From assembly GCA_900540895.1 (NCBI GenBank), contig UQHV01000003.1, positions 62,001 to 126,000 on the forward strand: a stretch of 64,000 nucleotides of DNA. Direction: 5' to 3'. The stretch's first letter is position 1, and the number at the start of each line of letters is the position of its first letter. Under the pieces are notes generated by a model. That model saw only the letters and a list, made by a program, of their open reading frames with translations, searched no databases and was not told the origin of the DNA. The position numbers and the translations under genes were made by a program. The DNA is from an uncultured Collinsella sp. Lineage in GTDB: Bacteria > Actinomycetota > Coriobacteriia > Coriobacteriales > Coriobacteriaceae. Below, piece by piece: positions 25,260 to 34,120 of this stretch.

Positions 25260-26042
25260 ATGGCCGAACCCACGCTTTTGCCCGAGCGGCTTCAGTACCG
25301 CCCGACCAAGATCGAGCTCGACGAGAGCATCGAGAAGGCCAAGGCGACCCTTCTTAAGAAGATCAAGCGCTCGGTGTACGTCTACCGTGTCGACTGCGGC
25401 GGCTGCAACGGCTGCGAGATCGAGATCTTCGGTTCCATCACGCCCGTCTTTGACGTCGAGCGCTTTGGCATCAAGGTCGTGCCCTCGCCCCGTCACGCCG
25501 ATGTGCTGCTGTACACCGGCGCCGTGACGCGTGCCATGCGCATGCCGGCCCTGCGCGCCTTTGAGGCCGCACCCGATCCCAAGATCGTGGTGTCCTATGG
25601 CGCGTGCGGCTGCACCGGCGGCATCTTCTACGACAACTACTGCGTCTGGGGCGGCACGGATAAGATTCTGCCGGTCGATGTCTACATCCCCGGCTGCCCG
25701 CCCAGCCCCGCGCAGACCGTCTACGGCTTTGCCATGGCGCTCGGTCTGCTGGACCAAAAGCTCCATGCCGAGACCACGGTGGAGGCCGCCGGCGAGCAGG
25801 CCGATATCCTGCACCCCGGCGTTCCGTACAAGCTGCGCGTTGCCATCGAGCGCGAGGCTCGCGCCATGAGCGGCTACCGTTACGGCCGCGACCTTGCCAA
25901 TGAGTTTATGGATACGCTCGAGGGTGCGCCCAAGGGCGATATCCGCGGTGCCATGGCGCTGCTCATCGACAAGCAGGACGATCCGCGCCGCGTTGAGGTC
26001 TACTCGGCGCTGCAGGATCTGGTGCTGGCCGGAGGTCGCTAG
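25260..26042 (+). CDS. hyfI: Hydrogenase-4 small subunit HyfI (NuoB-like)
   Basis: A 260-residue NuoB-type protein that carries the proximal [4Fe-4S] cluster through CGGCNGCEIEIF, the Cys in SYGACGCTGG and the motif PGCPPSPAQ. E. coli HyfI has 252 residues. It pairs with HyfG at the hydrogenase active-site dimer. GGAGG precedes the ATG. Confidence 0.9.
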   Translation: MAEPTLLPERLQYRPTKIELDESIEKAKATLLKKIKRSVYVYRVDCGGCNGCEIEIFGSITPVFDVERFGIKVVPSPRHADVLLYTGAVTRAMRMPALRAFEAAPDPKIVVSYGACGCTGGIFYDNYCVWGGTDKILPVDVYIPGCPPSPAQTVYGFAMALGLLDQKLHAETTVEAAGEQADILHPGVPYKLRVAIEREARAMSGYRYGRDLANEFMDTLEGAPKGDIRGAMALLIDKQDDPRRVEVYSALQDLVLAGGR

Positions 26043-26624
26043 ATGGAGCTCACGGACCGCTCTGGTTACTTTGCGGGCCCCGGTATGCTCGGCGGCTCCT
26101 TTGGCGATGCCTCGCGCGCAAGCGACGAGGCCGCCGAGGGCGTCGCCGACCCCTGCCTGGGCCATGCGCCCGACCAGGTGGTCTTCTATGAGCTCACACG
26201 TAAGTTTGTGGAGACCGAGGAAGACGTTCCCCAGGAGGCCTGCGACGTGTTGTACTACACGCTCGCCGTGGGCCACCACACCGGCGTGCTCGACTGCTTT
26301 GAGCCGCGCCTGTCGGTGCCGGTGGATGTCTTCTATTCGCTCGTCGACGCGCTGCCGGAGGGGGAGGCCAAGACCAAGTTCGAGGCCATCCGCTCCTTTG
26401 GCGAGTGCCAGCTTGACAAGGCGGCGGTGCCGTCGCTGCTCGAGGCCTGCGACACGCTGCTCGACGAGCGCGGTTTTCGCGGCTCGGCCAAGGCCGGCAT
26501 CTCGGTGTTCGATAACGACTTTGGCCTGCATGCCCAGCAGGTCGCGTTTCTGATGAAGTTCCGCGATCTGGTTGAGCGCGTGCGCGATGTGTCGGGCGTG
26601 TACCTGACGGGAAGGTTGCAGTAA
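26043..26624 (+). CDS. hycH: Formate hydrogenlyase maturation protein HycH
   Basis: A 193-residue HycH-like protein, recognised by VVFYELTRKFVETEEDVPQEA and LAVGHHTGVLDCF, which closely follow E. coli HycH (136 residues). It has extra N- and C-terminal segments. HycH helps to mature the hydrogenase large subunit before protease processing. It starts directly at the end of hyfI and overlaps hycI by one base. Confidence 0.8.
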   Translation: MELTDRSGYFAGPGMLGGSFGDASRASDEAAEGVADPCLGHAPDQVVFYELTRKFVETEEDVPQEACDVLYYTLAVGHHTGVLDCFEPRLSVPVDVFYSLVDALPEGEAKTKFEAIRSFGECQLDKAAVPSLLEACDTLLDERGFRGSAKAGISVFDNDFGLHAQQVAFLMKFRDLVERVRDVSGVYLTGRLQ

Positions 26625-27127
26625 TGGGTCGCGTTGTGGATGGACGTGTGAACGGCGCCCCGTTTGCGGGTATCGTGCTCACGGCGGGAAGCGTGCTGCG
26701 TGCCGACGATGCCGCCGGCCCCGTGCTCTCCAAAAAGATGGAGGACGCGCCCATTGCCGGTTGGTACACCATCGACGGTGGCCAAACGCCCGAGGACGAC
26801 ATCATCGAGGTCAAGCGCGAGCGTCCGCCTCGCCTGGTCTTGGTCGATGCCGCCGACATGGCGCTGCCCGTCGGGTCTATCCGCCTGCTCGATAAGCGCG
26901 ATGTGGCCCGCAAGTCGATGTTCACCACGCATTCGCTCCCTTTGTCGATTCTGATCGAGGAAATCGAGCAATCGTGCGAAGATATCGTCTTCATAGGGAT
27001 TCAGCCGGGCGATACGGAGTTTTACAACCCTATGTCCCCGGAGGTCTTTGACGCCGTCGACGCCGTGTACGACGCCGTGGCCGCCAACGACTTTTCCCAC
27101 TTTGTCCGCTTGGGACAAGAGCAATAG
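26624..27127 (+). CDS. hycI: Hydrogenase maturation protease HycI
   Basis: A 167-residue endopeptidase of the HycI/HybD family, which removes the C-terminal tail of the large subunit after nickel insertion. The usual GNxxxGDDGAG is changed to AGSVLRADDAAG, but the metal-binding Asp is kept, as are the Asp in VDAADM and the His in TTHSLPL. IDGGQTPEDDI and FIGIQPG also match HycI. With hyfG broken, its substrate may be absent in this strain. Confidence 0.82.
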   Translation: MGRVVDGRVNGAPFAGIVLTAGSVLRADDAAGPVLSKKMEDAPIAGWYTIDGGQTPEDDIIEVKRERPPRLVLVDAADMALPVGSIRLLDKRDVARKSMFTTHSLPLSILIEEIEQSCEDIVFIGIQPGDTEFYNPMSPEVFDAVDAVYDAVAANDFSHFVRLGQEQ

Positions 27128-27166
27128 GAGCGCTTGTCCCTGCTGATTAGGAAAGAAGTGATTGAC

Positions 27167-28006
27167 ATGGCAGATTCCAAGGCGGAGTACCCCGCTCCCG
27201 ATTGCCTTGCGCCCGCCGCGATCGAGGCCAAGACCGAGGCCGCCGGCGTGACCAAGGCCAACCTGCCGGTCGCAAAGGCCTTTGTTTTGGCGATGTTCGC
27301 CGGCGCGTTCATTGCCTTCGGCGGCCTGTTCTTTACCGTGTTCTTGAGCGATAGCACGCTGGGCTGGGGCGCCCAGCGCGTCGTGGGCGGCCTGTGCTTT
27401 TGCCTGGGCCTGGTGCTGGTGCTGGTGTGCGGCGCCGAGCTGTTTACTGGCAATTCGCTTATGGTCTGCGCACTCAAGAGCAAAAAGATCACCCTGGTCC
27501 AGATGCTCAAGGCTTGGGTCGTCGTATGGGTCGGTAACTTTGTCGGTGCCCTGTTCATCGTCTTTTTGGTGTACATGGCCGGCATTTACAAGCTCAACGG
27601 CGAGGCGGTCGCCAATTCCATGGTGAGCGTCGCCGCCGGCAAGGTGACGCTCGACTGGGTGACGATCTTCTTCCGCGGCATCCTGTGCAACATCTTTGTG
27701 TGCCTGGCCGTGTGGATCGGTACCGCCGGCAAGACCGTGGTCGATAAGGTTGTTGGCATTCTGCTGCCCATCGCCGCCTTTGTGGCCTGCGGTTTTGAGC
27801 ACTGCGTTGCCAACATGTACTTTTTGCCCATGGGTGCCGTGATGCAGGCGTGCGGCTACGGTGCCGACGTCGCCGGTGCCGATGCGCTCAACGCCGCGGG
27901 CATTGCGTTTAACCTGTCCGCCGCCACGTTGGGCAACATCGTGGGCGGCGCGCTTCTGGTCGCGCTCGGCTACTGGTTTATCTACGCCAAGAAGTCCGAG
28001 GCGTAA
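27167..28006 (+). CDS. focA: Formate channel FocA (FNT family)
   Basis: A 279-residue membrane protein with six helices of the formate/nitrite transporter family. LFTGNSLMVCALKSKKI matches the family's second signature, and GFEHCVANMYFLPMG carries the conserved pore histidine. Formate rather than nitrite is inferred from its place at the end of the formate hydrogenlyase operon. The ATG at 27167 follows GGAAAGAAG. A terminator follows. Confidence 0.88.
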   Translation: MADSKAEYPAPDCLAPAAIEAKTEAAGVTKANLPVAKAFVLAMFAGAFIAFGGLFFTVFLSDSTLGWGAQRVVGGLCFCLGLVLVLVCGAELFTGNSLMVCALKSKKITLVQMLKAWVVVWVGNFVGALFIVFLVYMAGIYKLNGEAVANSMVSVAAGKVTLDWVTIFFRGILCNIFVCLAVWIGTAGKTVVDKVVGILLPIAAFVACGFEHCVANMYFLPMGAVMQACGYGADVAGADALNAAGIAFNLSAATLGNIVGGALLVALGYWFIYAKKSEA

Positions 28007-28028
28007 GGTATCGCCTGTTTGACGTTGG

Positions 28029-28065
28029 GCCTCCCGCGGGGCGTTGCCGTGCGGGAGGCTTTTTT
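28029..28065 (+). terminator. Terminator of the formate hydrogenlyase operon
   Basis: GCCTCCCGC and GCGGGAGGC form a 9-bp stem around a 13-base loop and are followed by TTTTTT. Confidence 0.88.
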
Positions 28066-28128
28066 GGCCTGGGGCTCGTTCCCGGGCTGTTGGTCTGTTG
28101 TGTTTGGCTTGTGAAAGGGGTAATCGAG

Positions 28129-30246
28129 ATGGCATCTGCTGTGAAGCGTGACGGTCGCGCCGTGGTGACCACATGCGGGGGATGCTATGCCGATTGCGCC
28201 TTTGCGGCACGCGTTGAGGACGGTCGCGTGGTGGCTGAGTTGCCGGTTGCGGGGCATCCGTGCGCTGCGCGTGCCCTGTGCGCCCGCGGACGCCATCGCC
28301 TGGCAATGCCGTTTGACGAGCGCGACCGGATTTTGCATCCCATGCGCCGACGAGCTGATGGCTCGGGGTTCGATGCGATTTCCTGGGATGAGGCGTTTGC
28401 CCAGATTGCCGAGTGCCTTTTGGGGATTGTTGACGAGCGCGGGCCCCGTGCGTTGGGCATGACGCTCGGCGTTCCCTCGTTCGACCGCTACTGGGCGTAT
28501 CGCCTTATGCATGCGCTGGGCTCGCCCAACGTGTACGGTGCCGATGGCGCCTGCGAGGTAAGCCGACTTACAGGTTGGGAGCACAGCCTGGGCTATAGTC
28601 CCGCCTCCGATCTGGCGCATACCGATTGCATCATGTACCTGGGGCGTTCCATCGTCGATTCGTCGACGATGGGGACCGTTGATGCGCTCAACGATGCCCG
28701 TCGCCGTGGGGCGAAGATTATCGTGGTCGACCCCCGGCGCAGTGGCTCGGCTGCGCTTGCCGACCGCTGGCTGCGCGTGCGCCCGGGCTGTGACCTGGCC
28801 TTGCTGCTGGGCATTGCGCATGTCTTGATTGCCGAGGGCCTGTATGACCACGAGTTCGTGACCAGCTATACCACGGGTTTTGACGAGCTGGCGCAGGCGG
28901 CCGCTGCTTGGACGCCCGAGTGGGCTGAGTCGATGTGCGATGTGCCGGCGGACGATATCCGAGCGACTGCGCGTGATTTGGCTGCCGCCGCGCCTGCCGC
29001 TGTGGTGGATGCGGGCTTTCATGGTGGCATCGGTATCGCGTATGCGAACAGTACCCAGACGGCGCGAGCTATCTGCATGGTCGATGTGCTGCTGGGCTGT
29101 ATTGGACATGTGGGCGGCGTGCTCAATCCGCCCACGCCGCTTGTGTTGGGCGACCTCGATCCCACGCGCTTTACGACGCCGCCGGTGCCGCGTGAGCCTA
29201 AGTTGGGGTCCGCGCGCTATCCGCTGGTCGATCCGGTGCGCGGCCTGTGCACGACCATCGGTCAGTCGATTCTTGCCGGCGATTTGCGTGGGCTTATCGT
29301 CTATGCCAGTAACCCCGGTGCGGGCTATGGCAACGCACGGGCTTGGTTGAGTATTTTGCAGCAGCTCGACTTGCTCGTGACGATTGATATTCGCTGGTCC
29401 GAGACGGCGCGTGCTTCCGATTTCGTGCTGCCCGACGTGACGTATCTGGAGGCTGACCGCGGCGTGGGGGCGGTGACAGGTGCCAACGATGCGCGCGTGT
29501 TCTACCGCAACGCCGTGCTGCCTGTGCAGCATGACGACACACGTCCCGGTCGGGAGATTTTTGCCGGTCTGGCGCAGGCGTGTGGCGTGGGCGAGTACTT
29601 CCAGTTTACGTCTGACGATCTGGCGGCTGCCCAGGTGGCGCCTTTTGGGATCGATCTGGACGAGCTGAAGGAGCGCGGTTGGGCCGATACGGGCGTGGCA
29701 CTGCCGTCGCGCACGGGTGAGCCGGTGATTCCGCTTGCCGGCGGCAAGATTGCGCTGGCAAGTGACGTATGGGAGCGTGCCGGCTTGGGACGCGTGCCAG
29801 GCTGGATCGCGCCGATGGTGGAGCCCGGCCCGGGGATGTTTCGCCTCATTAGCGGCAACCGTCCCTTTGAGTCGCATACCTCGCGCAGGCTCGCGGCCCA
29901 AGGTGCCGCTGAGGCTGGATCGGACCTGGATGCCGTGCAGATGAATGCCGATGCCGCTGCGCACATGGGCATCGCCGATGGCGAGGTCGTCGAACTCGTG
30001 AGCGATTTGGGCCGCGACCGCGTGCGCGTGGAGACGACGCCGTATCTGCATCCGGCGTGCATCTTCACCTCGGCCGCCCCCGGCGGGCGTTCGTTTGGCG
30101 CCGATGCCGGTGGCGCTCAAGCCTTGGGCGTGGGCCCGCTCGACCATACGCCGCTGCGCTGGGACCCGTTGACGGGTGCCGCGCTCACCCAGGAAAACGC
30201 CGTTCGCGTGGAAAAGATCGCGGCGCGCGAGGATAATAACGAGTAA
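28129..30246 (+). CDS. Orphan molybdopterin oxidoreductase, catalytic subunit
   Basis: A 705-residue member of the DMSO reductase superfamily. It has an N-terminal [4Fe-4S] motif CGGCYADC with a fourth Cys in the ALCARGR region, a pterin-binding core (IIVVDPRRSGSAALADRWLRVRPGCDLALLLG), and a C-terminal lobe with ISGNRPFESHTSRR. The likely molybdenum ligand is the Cys of DGACEVSRL, so this is not a selenoprotein. No twin-arginine signal and no iron-sulfur or membrane partner gene is next to it, so it is probably cytoplasmic with a distant partner. It lies between focA and selA. The substrate cannot be told from sequence; formate dehydrogenase or oxyanion reductase relatives are possible. ATG 28129 follows GAAAGGGG. 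Confidence 0.78.
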   Translation: MASAVKRDGRAVVTTCGGCYADCAFAARVEDGRVVAELPVAGHPCAARALCARGRHRLAMPFDERDRILHPMRRRADGSGFDAISWDEAFAQIAECLLGIVDERGPRALGMTLGVPSFDRYWAYRLMHALGSPNVYGADGACEVSRLTGWEHSLGYSPASDLAHTDCIMYLGRSIVDSSTMGTVDALNDARRRGAKIIVVDPRRSGSAALADRWLRVRPGCDLALLLGIAHVLIAEGLYDHEFVTSYTTGFDELAQAAAAWTPEWAESMCDVPADDIRATARDLAAAAPAAVVDAGFHGGIGIAYANSTQTARAICMVDVLLGCIGHVGGVLNPPTPLVLGDLDPTRFTTPPVPREPKLGSARYPLVDPVRGLCTTIGQSILAGDLRGLIVYASNPGAGYGNARAWLSILQQLDLLVTIDIRWSETARASDFVLPDVTYLEADRGVGAVTGANDARVFYRNAVLPVQHDDTRPGREIFAGLAQACGVGEYFQFTSDDLAAAQVAPFGIDLDELKERGWADTGVALPSRTGEPVIPLAGGKIALASDVWERAGLGRVPGWIAPMVEPGPGMFRLISGNRPFESHTSRRLAAQGAAEAGSDLDAVQMNADAAAHMGIADGEVVELVSDLGRDRVRVETTPYLHPACIFTSAAPGGRSFGADAGGAQALGVGPLDHTPLRWDPLTGAALTQENAVRVEKIAAREDNNE

Positions 30247-30298
30247 TTGACTCAGCTGATGTATTCGACTGATCCACGTTTCTTTTGAAAGGCCGCAC

Positions 30299-31756
30299 AT
30301 GAGCGATAGCCAGAACATGTCCGATGAGGTACGCGCCCGCCTGCGCGCCATTCCTTCCGTCAACGAGCTGCTTGCCGAGTGGCCGGTAGTGAAGGCGGCG
30401 GGGGAGACCTGCGACGCGGTGGTGCATGCCGCCGTCACGGCCGAGCTCGACGAGGAGCGCGCCGCGATTCGTGCCGGCGCCGCCCCGCGCTCTAAGCGCG
30501 ACCTAGCCTCGGCGATCGAGTGGCGTGCGCATCGCTCCGCGCTGCCGAGCCTGCGTCCCGCCGTCAACGCCACGGGTGTGGTTATCCATACCAACTTGGG
30601 TCGCGCCCCGCTCGCGGAATCAGCTGCCAAAGCCGTGGCCGAGGTCGCGCGCGGGTATAGCACGCTCGAGTACAGCGTCGACACCTGTTCGCGCGGGTCG
30701 CGCAAGGAACATGCCGCGCAGCTGATCCGCTCGCTTACCGGTGCCGAGGACGCGCTGGTCGTTAACAACAACGCCGCCGCTGTGCTGCTGGTGCTGGCGA
30801 CCCATGCCGCAGGCAAGGAGGTCATCGTCAGCCGCGGCGAGCTTGTCGAGATTGGCGGCAGCTTCCGCATCCCCGACGTCATGGCGGCCTCGGGCGCCAA
30901 ACTCGTCGAGGTCGGCGCCACCAACCGCACGCATCTGGCAGATTACGAGCAAGCCATCACGCCCGATACGGCTATGATTCTGAAGGTTCATCCTTCCAAC
31001 TATCGTATCGAGGGTTTTCACGAAGAGGTGGGCTCTCGGGAGCTCGCCGCACTGGCCCATAAGCACGGCCTGCTGTTCTATGAAGACCAGGGGTCGGGCG
31101 CGCTGTTGCCCGACGACATCTTGGTGCGCGGTGGCGAAGAAACCACGCCGGCTTCGGTTTCGGCGGGGCTCGATATCGTGTCGTGCTCGGGTGATAAGCT
31201 GCTGGGCGCCGCGCAGGCGGGCATTATCATGGGCCGTCGCGATCTGGTCCAGGCCTGCGGGTCGCATCCGCTTATGCGTGCCCTGCGTCCGGGTAAGCTC
31301 GCACTGGCGGCGCTCGAGGCCACGCTGCGCGTCTACATGGACGGTGCCGATGTCGCCCATCGCGATATTCCGGTGCTCAGCATGCTTACGCTTCCGCAGG
31401 CCCATTTGGAGCGACGTGCCCGCAAGCTGCGCGATCGTATGGTCGCCGGGCTCGACAAGGCCGGCTGCCCGTGCGCCGTTCAGGTGGAGATTGTCGAGGA
31501 GTCCTCGACGCCCGGTGGCGGCTCGCTGCCTACCGTCGAGCTGCCCACGATGTGCGTGGCCGTCTGCCCGGTCGACGGGTGCCTGTCCGTCGACGCGCTC
31601 AAGCGCTCGCTCGTCCAAGACTTCGATACGCCGGTCGTCACGCGTACCTCGCACGACCGCATTCTGTTTGATGTGCGCACGCTCGTGGGCGACCGCGATA
31701 TTGAGACGGCGGCGTCGACGCTTGCCGCATGCGTTGCCAAGGCGGTGCGCCGATGA
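30299..31756 (+). CDS. selA: L-seryl-tRNA(Sec) selenium transferase SelA
   Basis: This 485-residue PLP enzyme converts seryl-tRNA(Sec) to selenocysteyl-tRNA(Sec) using selenophosphate. It has the N-terminal tRNA-binding domain (IPSVNELLAEW), INT-like TGVVIHTNLGRAPLA, NNNAAAVLLVL, and the PLP lysine in SCSGDKLLGAAQAG. The length matches bacterial SelA. The start follows GAAAGG. It overlaps selB by four bases (ATGA), so the two are translated together. Confidence 0.96.
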   Translation: MSDSQNMSDEVRARLRAIPSVNELLAEWPVVKAAGETCDAVVHAAVTAELDEERAAIRAGAAPRSKRDLASAIEWRAHRSALPSLRPAVNATGVVIHTNLGRAPLAESAAKAVAEVARGYSTLEYSVDTCSRGSRKEHAAQLIRSLTGAEDALVVNNNAAAVLLVLATHAAGKEVIVSRGELVEIGGSFRIPDVMAASGAKLVEVGATNRTHLADYEQAITPDTAMILKVHPSNYRIEGFHEEVGSRELAALAHKHGLLFYEDQGSGALLPDDILVRGGEETTPASVSAGLDIVSCSGDKLLGAAQAGIIMGRRDLVQACGSHPLMRALRPGKLALAALEATLRVYMDGADVAHRDIPVLSMLTLPQAHLERRARKLRDRMVAGLDKAGCPCAVQVEIVEESSTPGGGSLPTVELPTMCVAVCPVDGCLSVDALKRSLVQDFDTPVVTRTSHDRILFDVRTLVGDRDIETAASTLAACVAKAVRR

Positions 31757-33720
31757 GTGGGGCCGAAGCATTGGTGGAATGTCCCGTTATCGTAGGTACG
31801 GCGGGGCACGTCGACCACGGTAAGTCGGCGCTCATCGAGGCGCTGACCGGCAAGAATCCCGACCGTCTGGAGGTTGAGCGCCGTCGCGGTATGACCGTGG
31901 AGCTGGGCTTTGGCGAGCTGGCGCTGCCGAGCGGCAAGATCGTCGGCCTGGTCGACGTGCCGGGCCACGCGCATTACCTGCGCGCCATGGTGCAGGGTGC
32001 CACGGGCATTGATGTTGCCGTGTTGGTGGTCTCTGCCGTCGAGGGCGTAATGCCGCAGACCCGCGAGCACGTGCATGTGCTGGAGCTGCTGGGCGTCACG
32101 CATATGGTGGTCGCGCTGACGATGTGCGACCTTGCCGATGCCGAGATGACCGAGCTTGCTGAGCTCGATGTCGATGACTTTTTGTCGGGTACCGTGTTTG
32201 CGGGCGCGCCGATTGTGCCCGTGTCGTCTAAGACGGGCGAGGGGATCGACGGGCTGCTTGCGGTGCTCGACGAGCAGGTAAGTGCCTGCTGGGATGACTG
32301 CCGCGACCGTGCCGAGCGCACCGATGCCGCGCCGCGCCTGCCCATCGACCGCTGCTTTACGATTAAGGGCGTCGGCACTGTCGTAACGGGAACGCTGCAC
32401 GATGCGCCGGTTGCGGTGGGCGACGAGCTGATGGCTTTGCCGTCGCGTACGGTCTGTCGCGTGCGCGGGATTCAGGTGCATGGCGATACGCCGCGCGCGC
32501 TGCCTGGTCAGCGTGTGGCGCTCAACCTAGTTGGTGACGGTGTCGCGGCGCTTGACCGCGGCGAGTTGCTGGGCGTGGCGAATCGCTTTGGTCAGACGTT
32601 ACGCTTTATGATGACGTTCACCTACCTGGGCCGTGAGGGATCCAAGCCGCGTGTGCTCGAGTCGGGTGCGCGCGTGCATGTGATGGCCGGCACGGCCGAG
32701 GTTGTCGGTCGCATCATGCTTTTGGAGGGCGAGGCCCCCATGGCGGTGGGCGAGACCCGTACCGTGCAGGTGCGCCTGGAGGAGCCGCTGCCGCTGCGCG
32801 CCGGAGACCACGCCGTGGTGCTGTCGTATTCGCCCGTTATGCTCATCGGCGGCGGGCGCGTGCTGCTTTCGCGCTGCCGCCGCTCGCGCGAGCTTTCGGC
32901 GGGGGAGCGCACGCTGCTTGCAGCGCTTGAGGCCGGCGATACCGCGGGCGGTGTGGGCGCTTGGCTGGCGCTGCAGATGCTGCCGGTTACGGCGGTTGAT
33001 GTTATCGACGCTTTGGATCTTGGTGTCGGCGAGGTCGATGCCGCGCTGCGCGGGTTGGTGTCGCAGGGCTCCGTTCGCAAGCTTGCCGTGGGTGATGCGG
33101 ACTACTTGGCGGACGCCACGGTGCTCGACGCCGCGATGGATGCACTGGCGGCGACCCTGTCAGCCATGCACACGGCGGCTCCCAAGGAGACGGGCTTTAC
33201 GCCTGGCGCCGTTGCCCATGCTGCGTGGTCTGCCGCTGATGAAGGCGTTGCCGCGGCTCTGATTGCCGAGGGCTGCTCGCGTGGTGTGTGCGCCGCCGAG
33301 GGCGCCGAGGTATTCGATCCGCATTCGGCCGCCGCGGCGGCACGCGTGGTTCTCGAAGCCTGCGAACGTATCGTTGCCTTGCTGGACGAAGCCGGCCTCG
33401 ATGCACCGACGTTGCCCGAGGTGGGCGAGCAACTGCAGCTCGATCGCGACACCATGACGCGTGCCCTGCGCGAGCTTTCGCTCAACCGCTCGATCGTGAA
33501 GGTCGAGCGCGACGTTGCCCTGTCCGCTGCCGCCGAGGCCCATGCGCGCGAGCTTGTTGCCGCCGCCATCGCCGATGCCGGTGGCGCTGCCACCACGAGC
33601 GTGCTGCGCGAGGCCCTGGGTGTGTCGCGCAAGCGCGCCATCAGCATCTTGGAACACCTGGATGCCGTGCGCTTTACGGTGCTCGACAAGGAAGCCGGCG
33701 GCCTGCGCTCCCTACGCTAG
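31753..33720 (+). CDS. selB: Selenocysteine-specific elongation factor SelB
   Basis: This 655-residue GTPase carries Sec-tRNA to the ribosome at SECIS hairpins. The G domain has GHVDHGKS, DVPGHAHYLRAM (G3) and TMCDLAD in place of the usual NKxD, followed by EF-Tu-like domains with CFTIKGVGTVVTGTL. The C-terminal 200 residues are the winged helices that bind mRNA hairpins (LRELSLNRSIVKVERDVAL, REALGVSRKRAISILEHLD). The start is the ATG within the selA stop. selC lies 150 bases downstream, so the locus is selA-selB-selC. Confidence 0.96.
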   Translation: MSGAEALVECPVIVGTAGHVDHGKSALIEALTGKNPDRLEVERRRGMTVELGFGELALPSGKIVGLVDVPGHAHYLRAMVQGATGIDVAVLVVSAVEGVMPQTREHVHVLELLGVTHMVVALTMCDLADAEMTELAELDVDDFLSGTVFAGAPIVPVSSKTGEGIDGLLAVLDEQVSACWDDCRDRAERTDAAPRLPIDRCFTIKGVGTVVTGTLHDAPVAVGDELMALPSRTVCRVRGIQVHGDTPRALPGQRVALNLVGDGVAALDRGELLGVANRFGQTLRFMMTFTYLGREGSKPRVLESGARVHVMAGTAEVVGRIMLLEGEAPMAVGETRTVQVRLEEPLPLRAGDHAVVLSYSPVMLIGGGRVLLSRCRRSRELSAGERTLLAALEAGDTAGGVGAWLALQMLPVTAVDVIDALDLGVGEVDAALRGLVSQGSVRKLAVGDADYLADATVLDAAMDALAATLSAMHTAAPKETGFTPGAVAHAAWSAADEGVAAALIAEGCSRGVCAAEGAEVFDPHSAAAAARVVLEACERIVALLDEAGLDAPTLPEVGEQLQLDRDTMTRALRELSLNRSIVKVERDVALSAAAEAHARELVAAAIADAGGAATTSVLREALGVSRKRAISILEHLDAVRFTVLDKEAGGLRSLR

Positions 33721-33745
33721 GCCGGTCACTCGCTCCCGCCTCCTC

Positions 33746-33812
33746 AGTTGCGGTGAAATAGTTCCTATTTGGAGGCTTTGGCAGCAAATACAAGAACTAT
33801 TCCACCGCAACT
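33746..33812. repeat. TTGCGGTGAAAT palindrome, copy 3
   Basis: AGTTGCGGTGAAATAGTTC (33746-33764) pairs with 33794-33812, with one mismatch (GAACTATTCCACCGCAACT). The inner TATTTG and CAAATA extend the stem. The outer 15 bases equal copies 1 and 2, but the inner arm differs and instead matches copy 4 at 49051. It lies between selB and selC. Confidence 0.82.
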
Positions 33813-33869
33813 TCTTGTTCGTCTTTTTGGGATGGAGCCGTTTCGGTTTGGTAAAATACCGCCGCACTT

Positions 33870-33966
33870 GGGAACGGATGGGCTCCGGTGGGCTCCGCGG
33901 TCCTCAAAACCGTTGCGAGGCGTGCAAAACGTCTTGGATGTGTTCGATTCACATACGTTCCCGCCA
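33870..33966 (+). tRNA. selC: tRNA-Sec (anticodon TCA)
   Basis: 97 bases with encoded CCA. Acceptor GGGAACGG faces ACGTTCCC (seven pairs plus a G-A at position 8). A six-pair D stem GGGCTC/GGGCTC encloses CGGT, as in E. coli. The anticodon stem GCGGT/ACCGT encloses CCTCAAA with TCA. A long variable arm GAGGCGT/ACGTCTT follows, then the T arm ATGTG-TTCGATT-CACAT. The 8+5 architecture, long variable arm and TCA identify tRNA-Sec. Position 33 is C instead of the near-universal T. It sits directly after selAB. The -10-like TAAAAT at 33852-33857 may start it. It would be missed or overwritten if mobA were called with its longest frame. Confidence 0.9.
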
Positions 33967-33974
33967 TACGCTAC

Positions 33975-34030
33975 CAGCGCTTTTGTGCTCGCGGTCTTGC
34001 TGCGTGCCGCAAAGGCGCTGTTTTGTTTTT
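33975..34030 (+). terminator. Terminator of selC
   Basis: CAGCGCTTTTG (33975-33985) pairs with CAAAGGCGCTG (34010-34020), with one G-T pair, around a loop that can itself pair. TTTTGTTTTT follows. Confidence 0.72.
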
Positions 34031-34120
34031 GCACGAGCTTTTCCTGGTGCCGCTATTTCGGCGGCGGTATTTAGCTTCGTGCGCCGGGTTTCGAGCATGC
34101 CGATGGGGGTGTTTTGCCGT

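Noticed and set aside
27982..30930. 982-residue open frame on the minus strand
   Set aside because: It is the antisense shadow of the molybdopterin oxidoreductase and selA; GC-rich third positions keep the opposite strand open, and it shows no family motifs.
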